This document shows positions 7,772 to 15,685 of a stretch of 64,000 nt of DNA, in pieces (positions within the stretch are counted from its first letter, which is position 1; the number at the start of each line of letters is the position of its first letter). The notes under the pieces are model-generated. The model saw nothing but the letters and a program-made list of their open reading frames with translations, made no database searches and had not been told where the DNA came from. The stretch comes from Thermoanaerobacterium sp. RBIITD. Lineage in GTDB: Bacteria; Bacillota; Thermoanaerobacteria; Thermoanaerobacterales; Thermoanaerobacteraceae. The translations under genes were made by a program, and so were the position numbers. The DNA is taken from contig NZ_LT906662.1 of NCBI RefSeq assembly GCF_900205865.1, positions 1,749,411 through 1,813,410 on the forward strand, written 5' to 3'.

Positions 7772-9411
7772 TGCCTATGAGTGACAACACAAAAAGTGTA
7801 TTTTTATATGGCAAGCCTACAAAAGTCAAGATTAACGAATTATCAATTATGCAAAAACAATATTCACAATTAATCAATTCTTATATTGAATGCCTTTTGA
7901 ACAATCCCAATATATATCTTTACATTTTTCAAAACAATAAAAAAGATTCTAATGTAAGAAAGTTTGAAAAAGAGATAAGACATAAAAAGCTGAATTATCT
8001 TGGATCGGCATTGGGGCAAAATGCTTTTGACCATGCATTTAAAGAATTGTACAACCATTTTACACGGATTAAAAATTATATGTATGGTCTATACATTGAT
8101 AGTGGTGATATTCAGCATTTTGTTTCATCTGTTTGTCTGCTTAATGCCTCTATATTAAATCTTGATCCATTTGTAGAATTAAATAAACTTATAGATGTAA
8201 ATAAGAATAAAATGCTGAAAATAGAAAAAGCTGATGTAAAGAAAAAATATGAAAACAATATAAAACATTATAATGATTTGATTAATATGCTGCAAAAACA
8301 TACTCATAAAGAAATATACGAAATAATGTCAATGGTACGCACAACATTTTTTGAAGAGCTGGAATCGAGGAAAGTGCCATTTGTTAAAGACGCACCTATA
8401 CAGTTAGATTCAAGAGTATGCGAAATACAGGAAGCTAATCATATTGATTCTGATTATGTAATACGTGTCAAAACATTACAAAGAGGCAAATGGATGGATA
8501 TACCATTGAAAGTATCAAGACACGGAAAATGGAGACTTGACAATTATAAAAAATGCTCGCCAACAATACAAATATTAAAAAATAGGTTAATAAAGGTAAG
8601 CATTCCTGTAGAAAAGAAAACTGATGATTATGAATATACCGAAATAATTGGTGTTGATATTGGTGAGACAGAGTTGATTCATACATCAGATGATATATCA
8701 TATGGCAGTTTCAAGGAAATGACAGCATTATATGATAATATAGTACTGCCCAAACTGGGCAATAGAAGCAAGTTAAAAGCATTGATGCGGAAATACAGAA
8801 AAGAATTAAAGAAAACAACATCGGAAGAGAGAAAACATAAATTAAGAAAAAAGATTGGAAATATAAACAAAATGCTGCAAGGCAAGAAATCTTTGAACCG
8901 TGTTCTGAGAAAGTATAGCCATGCAGTAGAATGTGAAATCTCCTGTGCTGTTAAATCCTTTGTCAACGACATAAAAGATAGAAATGTTCTAGTGTCTATA
9001 GAAAACTTAAATATATTGGAATTTGACAGAGGAAGAAAAAACAACAGACGTGATTCAAATTGGGCAAGAGGACAATTACTTGAAAAAATAAAAGAAAAAC
9101 TAACATGGATAGGTAAAAAAATAGTTGAAGTGGAACCGGCATATTCATCGCAAGAATGTCCAGTATGCCACTATACTGATAGAAAAAACCGTAACGGTAA
9201 GCACTTCAAATGCCAGTATTGCGGATATGAAGATGATGCGGATCACGTTGGTGCAATAAATATAAAAAACAGAGCAGAAGATGAAGAAATAAAAGAAATA
9301 GTTAAAAAGTACCAATATAATAAAGAAAAAAGACATAGTCACCTAAAGAAGTTATTAAATGCAAGACATAAAGCATATTTGGATAGCGCAGTTGCAGGCG
9401 CAACTATATGA
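7771..9411 (+). CDS. tnpB: TnpB RNA-guided nuclease, IS605 family
   Basis: 546 residues, longer than typical ~400-residue TnpB. RuvC-type catalytic segments are GVDIGETEL (Asp near 296), VSIENLNI (Glu near 411) and DDADHVGAINI (Asp near 490). A four-Cys zinc ribbon (CPVCHY...CQYCGY) lies before the last Asp. TnpB is known to cut DNA next to the element's target motif, guided by an RNA made from the right end, which helps the transposon persist. All catalytic residues are present, so it should be active. The start could also be ATG 7777. Confidence 0.93.
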   Translation: MPMSDNTKSVFLYGKPTKVKINELSIMQKQYSQLINSYIECLLNNPNIYLYIFQNNKKDSNVRKFEKEIRHKKLNYLGSALGQNAFDHAFKELYNHFTRIKNYMYGLYIDSGDIQHFVSSVCLLNASILNLDPFVELNKLIDVNKNKMLKIEKADVKKKYENNIKHYNDLINMLQKHTHKEIYEIMSMVRTTFFEELESRKVPFVKDAPIQLDSRVCEIQEANHIDSDYVIRVKTLQRGKWMDIPLKVSRHGKWRLDNYKKCSPTIQILKNRLIKVSIPVEKKTDDYEYTEIIGVDIGETELIHTSDDISYGSFKEMTALYDNIVLPKLGNRSKLKALMRKYRKELKKTTSEERKHKLRKKIGNINKMLQGKKSLNRVLRKYSHAVECEISCAVKSFVNDIKDRNVLVSIENLNILEFDRGRKNNRRDSNWARGQLLEKIKEKLTWIGKKIVEVEPAYSSQECPVCHYTDRKNRNGKHFKCQYCGYEDDADHVGAINIKNRAEDEEIKEIVKKYQYNKEKRHSHLKKLLNARHKAYLDSAVAGATI

Positions 9412-9611
9412 ACCTCTTATACATTCATTTGTGGATAAAGTATCGAGTCTATATGCTCATTTGCATATGGCCGATATAGCTGTGCCGCAGTTGGCACACT
9501 GATAGGTTGCTGTTTGTATCGAGGTAGTGTATCTATGGTATGTATCATAGACCGAAGACGATACAGAAGGCACTGTATCAGAAGCTCTCCACTTCAGTGG
9601 AGATGAGGTTC
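9412..9611 (+). ncRNA. Right end / omega (guide) RNA scaffold of IS copy 1
   Basis: About 200 non-coding bases downstream of tnpB are conserved in copy 2 at 32575-32764. Shared blocks include ATGAACCTCTTA, TTTGTATCGAGGTAG, GACGATACAGAAGG and GAGGTTCAC. GCCGATATAGC and several inverted repeats suggest a folded scaffold. In known TnpB systems the guide is the sequence just past the right end, which here is traX coding sequence from 9612. Calling it an RNA is an inference from family knowledge plus conservation. Confidence 0.65.
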
Positions 9612-9969
9612 ACGTCTTATGGCAATAATGTTTTTTGAGAAAAAAGAAAACTTATATGTAATTATTGTTTTTTGTTTTGCTGTATTTGCACATGTCGATT
9701 ATGGCATTTATGGCGTTTTTGTGATTTTCTTTATGTATGTTTATGTTTATTATAGCAAAATGATAGGCACAATTCTATTTATTCTAGCAACGTTCGTTTA
9801 TTCTTATTTTAATGTTTTGCAGATATTTGCGATTTTATCAATACCTTTGATAGGCTTATTAGAAAATATACCGAAGGATATAGACATTAAAAAATATAAA
9901 TATATGTTTTATTGGTTCTATCCTTTGCCTTTATTGTTGTTGTTTTTATTAAAAAAAATGTTTCTTTAG
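9612..9969 (+). pseudogene. traX: traX, C-terminal part
   Basis: Continues the traX frame after the IS: a hydrophobic protein with several membrane segments (VIIVFCFAVFAHVDYGIYGVF and others) typical of the TraX C-terminus. An ATG at 9619 gives an open 116-residue frame, but there is no ribosome site, so it is a remnant rather than a gene. It would become functional again on precise excision of the transposon. Confidence 0.75.
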
Positions 9970-10021
9970 TAAAAATATGTTATGCTGATTAATAGTAAAA
10001 ATGATTCAGCCCTTCACTGGA

Positions 10022-10048
10022 CAGGTATAGTTAACCTGACTTTTTTTT
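10022..10048 (+). terminator. traX terminator
   Basis: CAGGT and ACCTG stem with a seven-base loop, then AC and eight T. Confidence 0.65.
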
Positions 10049-10075
10049 AAAAGATTTTTAAATGAAGGTGATAAA

Positions 10076-10267
10076 ATGCAAGAGGACGTTAAGGACTATT
10101 TTGATTATGTTAATCAATATATTGATAATTTGTCTGATGAAGATCTTTTAAAGTCATTAAACGAGTGTTGCGATGACATGTATGAAGAAAATGAAGAAGA
10201 AATGATATTTAGATTGATGAGAGAAAAAGAAAATGAGAAATTTAACTCCTTTGACGAGCAGGTTTGA
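10076..10267 (+). CDS. Small acidic protein
   Basis: 63 residues, rich in Asp/Glu (CCDDMYEENEEEM). It is preceded by GAAGGTGATAAA at good spacing. No family recognised. The last codons are encoded by a terminator hairpin whose loop holds the TGA stop. It lies just upstream of the parB-like gene, but a second terminator separates them. Confidence 0.5.
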   Translation: MQEDVKDYFDYVNQYIDNLSDEDLLKSLNECCDDMYEENEEEMIFRLMREKENEKFNSFDEQV

Positions 10268-10279
10268 TGCCTGCTTTTT
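10258..10279 (+). terminator. Terminator with stop codon in loop
   Basis: GCAGG, loop TTTGATG, CCTGC, then TTTTT. The TGA of the upstream small gene is in the loop. Confidence 0.75.
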
Positions 10280-10326
10280 AAATGTGCTATGGTTTTGCTT
10301 CTTTCCGTTAATAGTACCTCCAATAA

Positions 10327-10356
10327 GCAGGTTTAACGCCTGCTTTCTTTTTTTAT
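10327..10356 (+). terminator. Second terminator before the parB-like gene
   Basis: GCAGG, TTTAACG, CCTGC, then a T-rich run with one C. It lies about 50 bases after the preceding terminator and directly upstream of the next ribosome site (GGAAAGGAATGAT), so the parB-like gene may be expressed by read-through. Confidence 0.7.
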
Positions 10357-10388
10357 GTACATATTTTTTTGGAAAGGAATGATAGACA

Positions 10389-11675
10389 ATGCAGATGATT
10401 AAAGTTGAACTTTTAAAGGTACATCCACGCAACAAAGAATTTTTTGATGACATGGAAGGCGACAAGTGGAAAGACTTTGTTGAAAGTATCAAGACAAGTG
10501 GTATTATACAGCCTTTAATAGTAACTGATGATTACATTGTTATTTCAGGACATCAGAGACTTAAGGCTGCGAAAGAGTTAGACATGAAAGAGGTACCTTG
10601 TGAAATACATGAGTATACTGACAAAGATGGTATCACTGCGGAAGATTGGAAACTTAAGGATTTGCTTGAATCAAATTTAATGCAGAGAGGCATAGGAAAC
10701 ATCAATCCTATGAAGTCGGCGAGATGCATCGGTGAACTTAAAAGAATCTATGATATTAAGAAAGGCAGACCAAATAATAACAATAATGGAACAGAAAAAC
10801 AGACGCCTGGCGTCTATTTTATTAAAACACAAAAAGAACTTGCTGACAATTTAGGAATATCAGAAAGCCATTTAAAAGAATTAAATCAACTCAACAATTT
10901 GATACAGCCGTTCCAAAACCTTGTTGAGTTCGGCAGTGGTGAAAATAGCCTGCCATTAAAATTAGCATATTTTCTTGCTTCACGTACCAAAGAAGAACAA
11001 GAAGAACTTTATCAAGTATTCGGTGACACGATAGGCAAGTACAAAAAAACAGAAATCGAGCAATATCAAAAAGATATGGAAGAAATGCGCAGGAAAATGT
11101 CTGATATGCAAAACCTAACAAGGTCATTGACACAACAGAAACAAGAATTAGAAAAGCAGAAAACAGAACTTGAGCAAAAGCTTAAAAACATAAAACCTGA
11201 AGTAATAGAAAAAGTACCTGACGATTATCAGGACTTAAAAGAAACATTGAGAATTGTAAAAGAACAATCAAAACACGTTGAGGAACGTCTAAAAGAGCTT
11301 GAAAGTGAACGCCAAAATCTTGAGAAAGAAAAACAAGAATATTTAAAGGCACTTGAGGATTTAAAGACAAAAAACAAGAAACTTGAAAAAGAAAATCAGG
11401 AATATCTTAATAAGTTAACTGATTATGACCATGTGTATGCAGAACAAAGAATTAATTATAATCTGACAAGAGAAATATCGGACTTTATTGGAATTATTAA
11501 AGACTATACTGAAAAAATAGATGTGCTTTTAACCAGTAAAGGAGACTTGCAAGATAAAAATGTTGAAATACTTGTACAAAGACTTGCAAATACGCTTGAT
11601 GAAGCTTTGCAGAGAATTGATAAATGGAATACAAAAGGAGTGATGAATGTTGAATACCGAATTATTGGCAATTAA
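10389..11675 (+). CDS. ParB-family protein with long coiled coil
   Basis: 428 residues. Residues ~1-95 form a ParB/Srx-type nuclease or CTPase domain, with ISGHQRLKAAKEL matching the arginine-patch motif. An HTH region (TQKELADNLGISESHLKELN) lies at ~140-165. From ~220 to 350 it is a continuous coiled coil rich in Glu/Lys/Gln. Likely role: binding a centromere-like or regulatory DNA site for plasmid partition. No canonical ParA lies next to it; nearby P-loop proteins are TadZ-like. The coiled coil is unusually long for ParB. It overlaps the next gene by 29 bases. Confidence 0.8.
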   Translation: MQMIKVELLKVHPRNKEFFDDMEGDKWKDFVESIKTSGIIQPLIVTDDYIVISGHQRLKAAKELDMKEVPCEIHEYTDKDGITAEDWKLKDLLESNLMQRGIGNINPMKSARCIGELKRIYDIKKGRPNNNNNGTEKQTPGVYFIKTQKELADNLGISESHLKELNQLNNLIQPFQNLVEFGSGENSLPLKLAYFLASRTKEEQEELYQVFGDTIGKYKKTEIEQYQKDMEEMRRKMSDMQNLTRSLTQQKQELEKQKTELEQKLKNIKPEVIEKVPDDYQDLKETLRIVKEQSKHVEERLKELESERQNLEKEKQEYLKALEDLKTKNKKLEKENQEYLNKLTDYDHVYAEQRINYNLTREISDFIGIIKDYTEKIDVLLTSKGDLQDKNVEILVQRLANTLDEALQRIDKWNTKGVMNVEYRIIGN

Positions 11676-12402
11676 TCCTGATTCATATATATTTAAGCAA
11701 GCTGAAGAAAAAGTCAGAAAAGAACTCAATATAGCTTTTGAGATATTCATAGCAAGACAATATTCATGTATTCATTATTCTGAACTGATGGACGACATTC
11801 CCGAAGGACTTGCTTCAAAAGATAGGTTGATAAAATGGCTTAATGATGCCAAATATAAAGGGAAAATATCGAGAAAAGGCGTAATAACTTTGTATAGAGA
11901 AAAAAATCCTCAATACTTCACGAATGGTATATGGCAGGCAAGCTCATTTTGCAATTTTATATTGTTCATGAAAGAAACTTTGCTGGATAAACAGTATACC
12001 AAAAAACAGGAGATTGCAGATACCTTTAAAAGATCTTTTCAGAATGATGAGTGGTACAATTCTGCTGTTGCTGTTTCAGGTGCAAAGCTTTTGGAGGACT
12101 TGTATGACAGACATGCACTGCTGACTGATACTGCAAGAGCGTATATAAGAGAAGTCAAGCTTGTAAGACAGATGCTTTCCAGAGTTGGAAAGATAATAGG
12201 CAGAGATGGCAAGAACCACGACATAAGCGATCTTAAGGAAGATATGACCGACATTGTTGAGCATGTATTTAAAGAGGCTCTTAAAAATGCCTTTCAGTTG
12301 TATGCTGATAAACCTGAACAGAAATGTTATTTGAAATATGAAAAGGCTATTAGGCAAAATTTGATGGATATACAAAATTCAGAATTGTTGCTGTTGACGT
12401 AG
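11647..12402 (+). CDS. Unknown protein coupled to the ParB-like gene
   Basis: 251 residues, soluble, mostly helical, with no recognised motif. The start overlaps the end of the ParB-like gene (AAAGGAGTGATGAATG provides the ribosome site), so the two are translationally coupled and probably act together, for example as partition or replication accessory proteins. The N-terminal 100 residues contain a possible winged-helix pattern (SKDRLIKWLNDAKYKGKISR, then KGVITLYRE). Confidence 0.6.
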   Translation: MLNTELLAINPDSYIFKQAEEKVRKELNIAFEIFIARQYSCIHYSELMDDIPEGLASKDRLIKWLNDAKYKGKISRKGVITLYREKNPQYFTNGIWQASSFCNFILFMKETLLDKQYTKKQEIADTFKRSFQNDEWYNSAVAVSGAKLLEDLYDRHALLTDTARAYIREVKLVRQMLSRVGKIIGRDGKNHDISDLKEDMTDIVEHVFKEALKNAFQLYADKPEQKCYLKYEKAIRQNLMDIQNSELLLLT

Positions 12403-12418
12403 AAAAGAGGTGATGACA

Positions 12419-12610
12419 ATGCCTAAAAAAGACAACAAGGTTGAGATTATGAAACTGGAAGATGACGAAGGCTATTTGGTGTATGTGTCTAAACCGCCTA
12501 ACTGTATGAGTTATGGCAAGACGCCTGAAGAAGCCTTAAGGAATCTTAATGATACTATCAAATACTTAATTAAGACTGCAAAGGAACTGGAAAAAGTTAA
12601 GGTGATATAA
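12419..12610 (+). CDS. HicB-like protein 1
   Basis: 63 residues. The pattern DDEGYLVYVSKPPNCMSYG then KTPEEALRNLNDTIKYLIK matches the degenerate RNase-H-like HicB fold. The ATG at 12419 follows GAGGTGATGACA; an earlier ATG at 12410 is inside the ribosome site. No HicA toxin and no C-terminal DNA-binding domain are present. It ends one base before the next, similar gene. Confidence 0.6.
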   Translation: MPKKDNKVEIMKLEDDEGYLVYVSKPPNCMSYGKTPEEALRNLNDTIKYLIKTAKELEKVKVI

Positions 12611-12808
12611 ATGTTTGCAGATAATGCAAGAATTAAGGTTGTCAAAATCAATTTTAAGGGTTGTGAAGATGAGCTTTTTTTTGCTAGCTTGATTGACTAT
12701 CCTCGATATTCAGGCTCTGGCAAAACTTCTGAAGAAGCAATTCAAGATTTGTATAATAAAGTTAAATATCAAGTAGAAGAAGCAAAAGAGCTGGAAAGGC
12801 TGCTGTAA
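12611..12808 (+). CDS. HicB-like protein 2
   Basis: 65 residues, with the same layout as its neighbour: FFASLIDYPRYSGSG followed by KTSEEAIQDLYNKVKYQVEE. The tandem pair probably arose by duplication. It lacks a HicA partner within the window. The role is unknown; it may be an orphan antitoxin or small adaptor. Confidence 0.6.
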   Translation: MFADNARIKVVKINFKGCEDELFFASLIDYPRYSGSGKTSEEAIQDLYNKVKYQVEEAKELERLL

Positions 12809-12810
12809 AT

Positions 12811-12839
12811 GGTATGCGCATACCTTAAATTGTGGACAA
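12811..12839. promoter_or_regulatory. 14-bp palindrome plus DnaA-box-like site
   Basis: GGTATGCGCATACC (12811-12824) is a perfect palindrome. After six bases comes TGTGGACAA (12831-12839), a near match to the reverse DnaA box TGTGGATAA. The same composite with identical six-base spacing is at 48170. It lies between the HicB-like pair and a terminator. Confidence 0.5.
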
Positions 12840-12884
12840 GTATGTGCATAAGTATGTTAATAAGTTAATAAGAAGTGTGAACAA

Positions 12885-12908
12885 GCAGGCTCGATGCCTG
12901 CTTTTTTT
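12885..12908 (+). terminator. Terminator upstream of the cpaB-like gene
   Basis: GCAGGC, TCGAT, GCCTGC, then seven T. The ribosome site GGAGGTGAT of the next gene follows within four bases of the T-run. Confidence 0.8.
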
Positions 12909-12922
12909 ATGGAGGTGATAAT

Positions 12923-13501
12923 TTGAAAAGTAAAATATTTAAGTTGGCAATATTGCCTGCTCTAATAGTACTGGTAATAACATTTGTAATAATCAGTACA
13001 CAAACATCAACAAGTACAATAGTAATTGCCAAAGCAAATATAAGTTCAGGAACAATAATAACAAATGACAATGTAAATGAGCTGTTAACTACAAAGACTG
13101 TTCCTACATCAAACGTTCCAGAAGGCGTTATTAAAAGTACAAAAGATGCATTAAATAAAAAAATTAATGTAACACGTTTGAAAGGTGACTATATTTTTAA
13201 AAGTACTTTTCAGGAAGCTAAAACAGAACTTAAAACTGGAGATGTTTTAATACCTGTTGAAATACCAGCTTCTTTAAAAGACTTTATTGCAGGCAATTCA
13301 GTTTTAACAGTACAGACATTATCAAATTCACCTGATGTACCAGCACAAACAATTGAAGACTTAACAGTAGAAACAGTAATTAATGTAAATGACTCATCAG
13401 GCAAACACATATATGCAATATTAAAAACAACTAAGGATAAATCTGTTGCTTTAGCACCATTTTTAAGCAATAAAAGCTATCAAGTGATTGTAGAAAAATA
13501 G
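12923..13501 (+). CDS. CpaB/RcpC-like SAF-domain pilus assembly protein (Tad block 1)
   Basis: 192 residues from a TTG start after GGAGGTGATAA. One N-terminal membrane segment (LAILPALIVLVITFVII) is followed by a SAF domain with the hallmark IVIAKANISSGTIITNDNV. This is the usual architecture of CpaB/RcpC periplasmic or extracytoplasmic Tad proteins. It opens the first Tad block, followed by the SecA-like gene after a terminator. Confidence 0.8.
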   Translation: MKSKIFKLAILPALIVLVITFVIISTQTSTSTIVIAKANISSGTIITNDNVNELLTTKTVPTSNVPEGVIKSTKDALNKKINVTRLKGDYIFKSTFQEAKTELKTGDVLIPVEIPASLKDFIAGNSVLTVQTLSNSPDVPAQTIEDLTVETVINVNDSSGKHIYAILKTTKDKSVALAPFLSNKSYQVIVEK

Positions 13502-13530
13502 CAAGGCAAAAATAAGCCTTGCTATTTCTT
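13501..13530 (+). terminator. Terminator after cpaB-like gene
   Basis: GCAAGGC and GCCTTGC stem with loop AAAAATAA, then TATTTCTTTT. It is immediately followed by the GGAGG of the secA-like gene. Confidence 0.7.
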
Positions 13531-13546
13531 TTGGAGGAAAGTTGCT

Positions 13547-15679
13547 ATGCTTTATAAATTTATAAATAAAATAAGACTAAAAAATATTTATAGACAAATT
13601 AAAAAAGTAGAGAAATATAACGTCGAAAATATGTCTAATGAAGATTTGAAACAAGCATATAAAGAATCTCAAAATATTATTTGCAAACTTGCTGTTGTAC
13701 AAGAAGCAGTATATAGGATATTAAAAATAAGACCTTATAAAGAACAGTTAATGTGTGCTTATGCTTTATATAAAGGACATATAGCAGAAATGCCTACAGG
13801 AGAAGGAAAAACTTTGGTGGCAGCGATAGTAGCACTTTTATTAAATGATATCGTTCATATAGTGACAGTTAATGACTATCTCGCTAAAAGAGATTATATA
13901 TTAATGAAACCACTTTATGATTTCTTTGATGTTACAGTTGATTATAATTGCAAAAACAAAAACAAGAAGAATTTGTATGCTAATCAAGTGATATATACAT
14001 CAAGCAGTGAACTCATATTTGACTATTTAAGGAATGAATTAAAACCTGTATTTCAATTTCCTTTAAACAACGTGATAATAGATGAAATAGATTTTGTTTT
14101 GTTAGATAATGCATTATCAAAATTTTCAATTGCAACAAGTAAATACGAAAATATAAATATAAAAAATTTTAAAATAGCAAAAGAAATAATGCCTATGTTT
14201 AAGTGCAAAGAAGTTAGCAGAAGAAATTTTAACAACTATGTTGAAGAAGAAGATGTACATTGTGTTTATTCAGAATATTATGGTACTGCATATTTCACAG
14301 AAGAAGGAATGAAACTAATCGAGAAAATTTTTGGTAAAGATACGTTTTATAAAAACATTGATTTATATAAAGCACTTCTTGCTACAATTGAAGCAAATTT
14401 ATTGTTTAAAAACGGAAAAGATTATATAATTCAGGATAATCAAATTGTATTGATAAATCGTGCAAATGGAAGAAAAATGGTTAATAGTAAACTTGATGCT
14501 CAACTTCATACAGCAATAGAAATAAAGGAAAATGTTCCAGTGACATTAAAAAACTCTCTTAATTATAGTATGTCATATCAGGTATTCTTTAAAAAATATA
14601 AAAATATGGTTGGTATGAGTGGTACTATATATTCAGCATATAAAGAATTTGAAGAATTGTATAAAGTACCTACAGTTGTTATACCAAGTCATAATGAAAG
14701 TAAAAGAATAGATTATGCAGATTTAATATTTAATACAAAAAAAGAAAAATATGAATATTTGCTTTATAGTTTAAAATATAAAAGAAATAAAAATCAGCCT
14801 ATACTAATAATAACAGGAAATGATGAGGAATCAAATAAAGTACATGAAATGCTTAAAAATAATAATATTCACTCTAATCTCTTAAATTCATATACAGAAG
14901 ATTTGGAAGATGAAATAATAAGAAAAGCTGGAATACACGGTGCAATTACAGTATCAACAAACATGGTTGGGAGAGGAACTGATATAAAAATTGATGAAGA
15001 AACAAAAAAGAAAAATGGTTTAAAACTGATATGTTTAAATAGGTTTTTAGATAAAAGAATCGATGATCAAGTCAGAGGACGTACAGCTAGACAAGGTGAT
15101 ATTGGCGAATGCATATTTTATATATCTTTGGAAGATGACATATTTAATTATATGAATAGCAGCGAATATAAAAAATTTATCAAGTCTATTAAAACTACTA
15201 AAATAAATATAACAAAGATATTAGATAAAATACAAAAAGATATAAATTTAAGAAACTATAAAGTACGTAAAATAAATTACATTTTGGATTTTATATTAGA
15301 GCAGCAAAAATTATCTATTGAAGCATGGAAGGAATATTTAAAAGAAAAAGATATGAATTTTATTTTGAAAGACGTGGAAAATAAAAAAATCAAAAAATCA
15401 GTATACAATAATTATTTATCATTTGGAAAAGAACTTTCTACTAAACTTTATTTAAGTCTTGTCGATTTTATTATAAGTGAGCAATATTTATTATTACGAA
15501 GTGATATGGAAGATATAAAGCATTATTTGCAGTATTATAATTTATCTGAAAAAGATGCTATAACCGAGTATGAAAGAATATGCAATAAGCAAGTCGATAA
15601 GTTTAAAGACATCACTTTGGAACTGATTGAAAATCATTTTGCTACTGCCAAAATTGATAAAATTAGATGGGGAGGTTGA
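13547..15679 (+). CDS. Accessory SecA-type translocase ATPase
   Basis: 710 residues, shorter than housekeeping SecA (~800-900), and without the C-terminal zinc-binding tail. Walker A is MPTGEGKT (~83-90), Walker B is DEID (~179), and the second RecA domain carries STNMVGRGTDIKI and GRTARQGDIG. SecA proteins drive polypeptides through SecYEG. A second, element-borne SecA suggests a dedicated route for selected substrates. It lies between cpaB and three genes for exported or unusual proteins, so those surface proteins are plausible clients. The family call is secure; the client list is inference. Confidence 0.9.
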   Translation: MLYKFINKIRLKNIYRQIKKVEKYNVENMSNEDLKQAYKESQNIICKLAVVQEAVYRILKIRPYKEQLMCAYALYKGHIAEMPTGEGKTLVAAIVALLLNDIVHIVTVNDYLAKRDYILMKPLYDFFDVTVDYNCKNKNKKNLYANQVIYTSSSELIFDYLRNELKPVFQFPLNNVIIDEIDFVLLDNALSKFSIATSKYENINIKNFKIAKEIMPMFKCKEVSRRNFNNYVEEEDVHCVYSEYYGTAYFTEEGMKLIEKIFGKDTFYKNIDLYKALLATIEANLLFKNGKDYIIQDNQIVLINRANGRKMVNSKLDAQLHTAIEIKENVPVTLKNSLNYSMSYQVFFKKYKNMVGMSGTIYSAYKEFEELYKVPTVVIPSHNESKRIDYADLIFNTKKEKYEYLLYSLKYKRNKNQPILIITGNDEESNKVHEMLKNNNIHSNLLNSYTEDLEDEIIRKAGIHGAITVSTNMVGRGTDIKIDEETKKKNGLKLICLNRFLDKRIDDQVRGRTARQGDIGECIFYISLEDDIFNYMNSSEYKKFIKSIKTTKINITKILDKIQKDINLRNYKVRKINYILDFILEQQKLSIEAWKEYLKEKDMNFILKDVENKKIKKSVYNNYLSFGKELSTKLYLSLVDFIISEQYLLLRSDMEDIKHYLQYYNLSEKDAITEYERICNKQVDKFKDITLELIENHFATAKIDKIRWGG

Positions 15680-15685
15680 TATTTG

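Larger units (their letters stand above)
7233..9611 (+). mobile_element. IS200/IS605-type transposon, copy 1 (tnpA, tnpB, guide-RNA region)
   Basis: A left-end hairpin (CTCTCCAA TTCA TTGGAGAG) lies near 7247-7266; tnpA and tnpB follow, and a right-end hairpin (CTCTCCACTTCAGTGGAGA) ends near 9603. The second copy at 30390-32764 shares both ends. Both copies are preceded by TTTAGGATC, so the target motif is probably TTTAGGAT. The exact ends are uncertain by about two bases. It interrupts traX. Confidence 0.85.

Noticed and set aside
9619-9969. Independent 116-residue membrane protein gene
   Set aside because: No ribosome site, starts immediately after the IS, and continues the interrupted traX frame.
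10114-10492. Minus-strand frames opposite the region before the parB-like gene
   Set aside because: They cover terminators and the start of a well-supported plus-strand gene.
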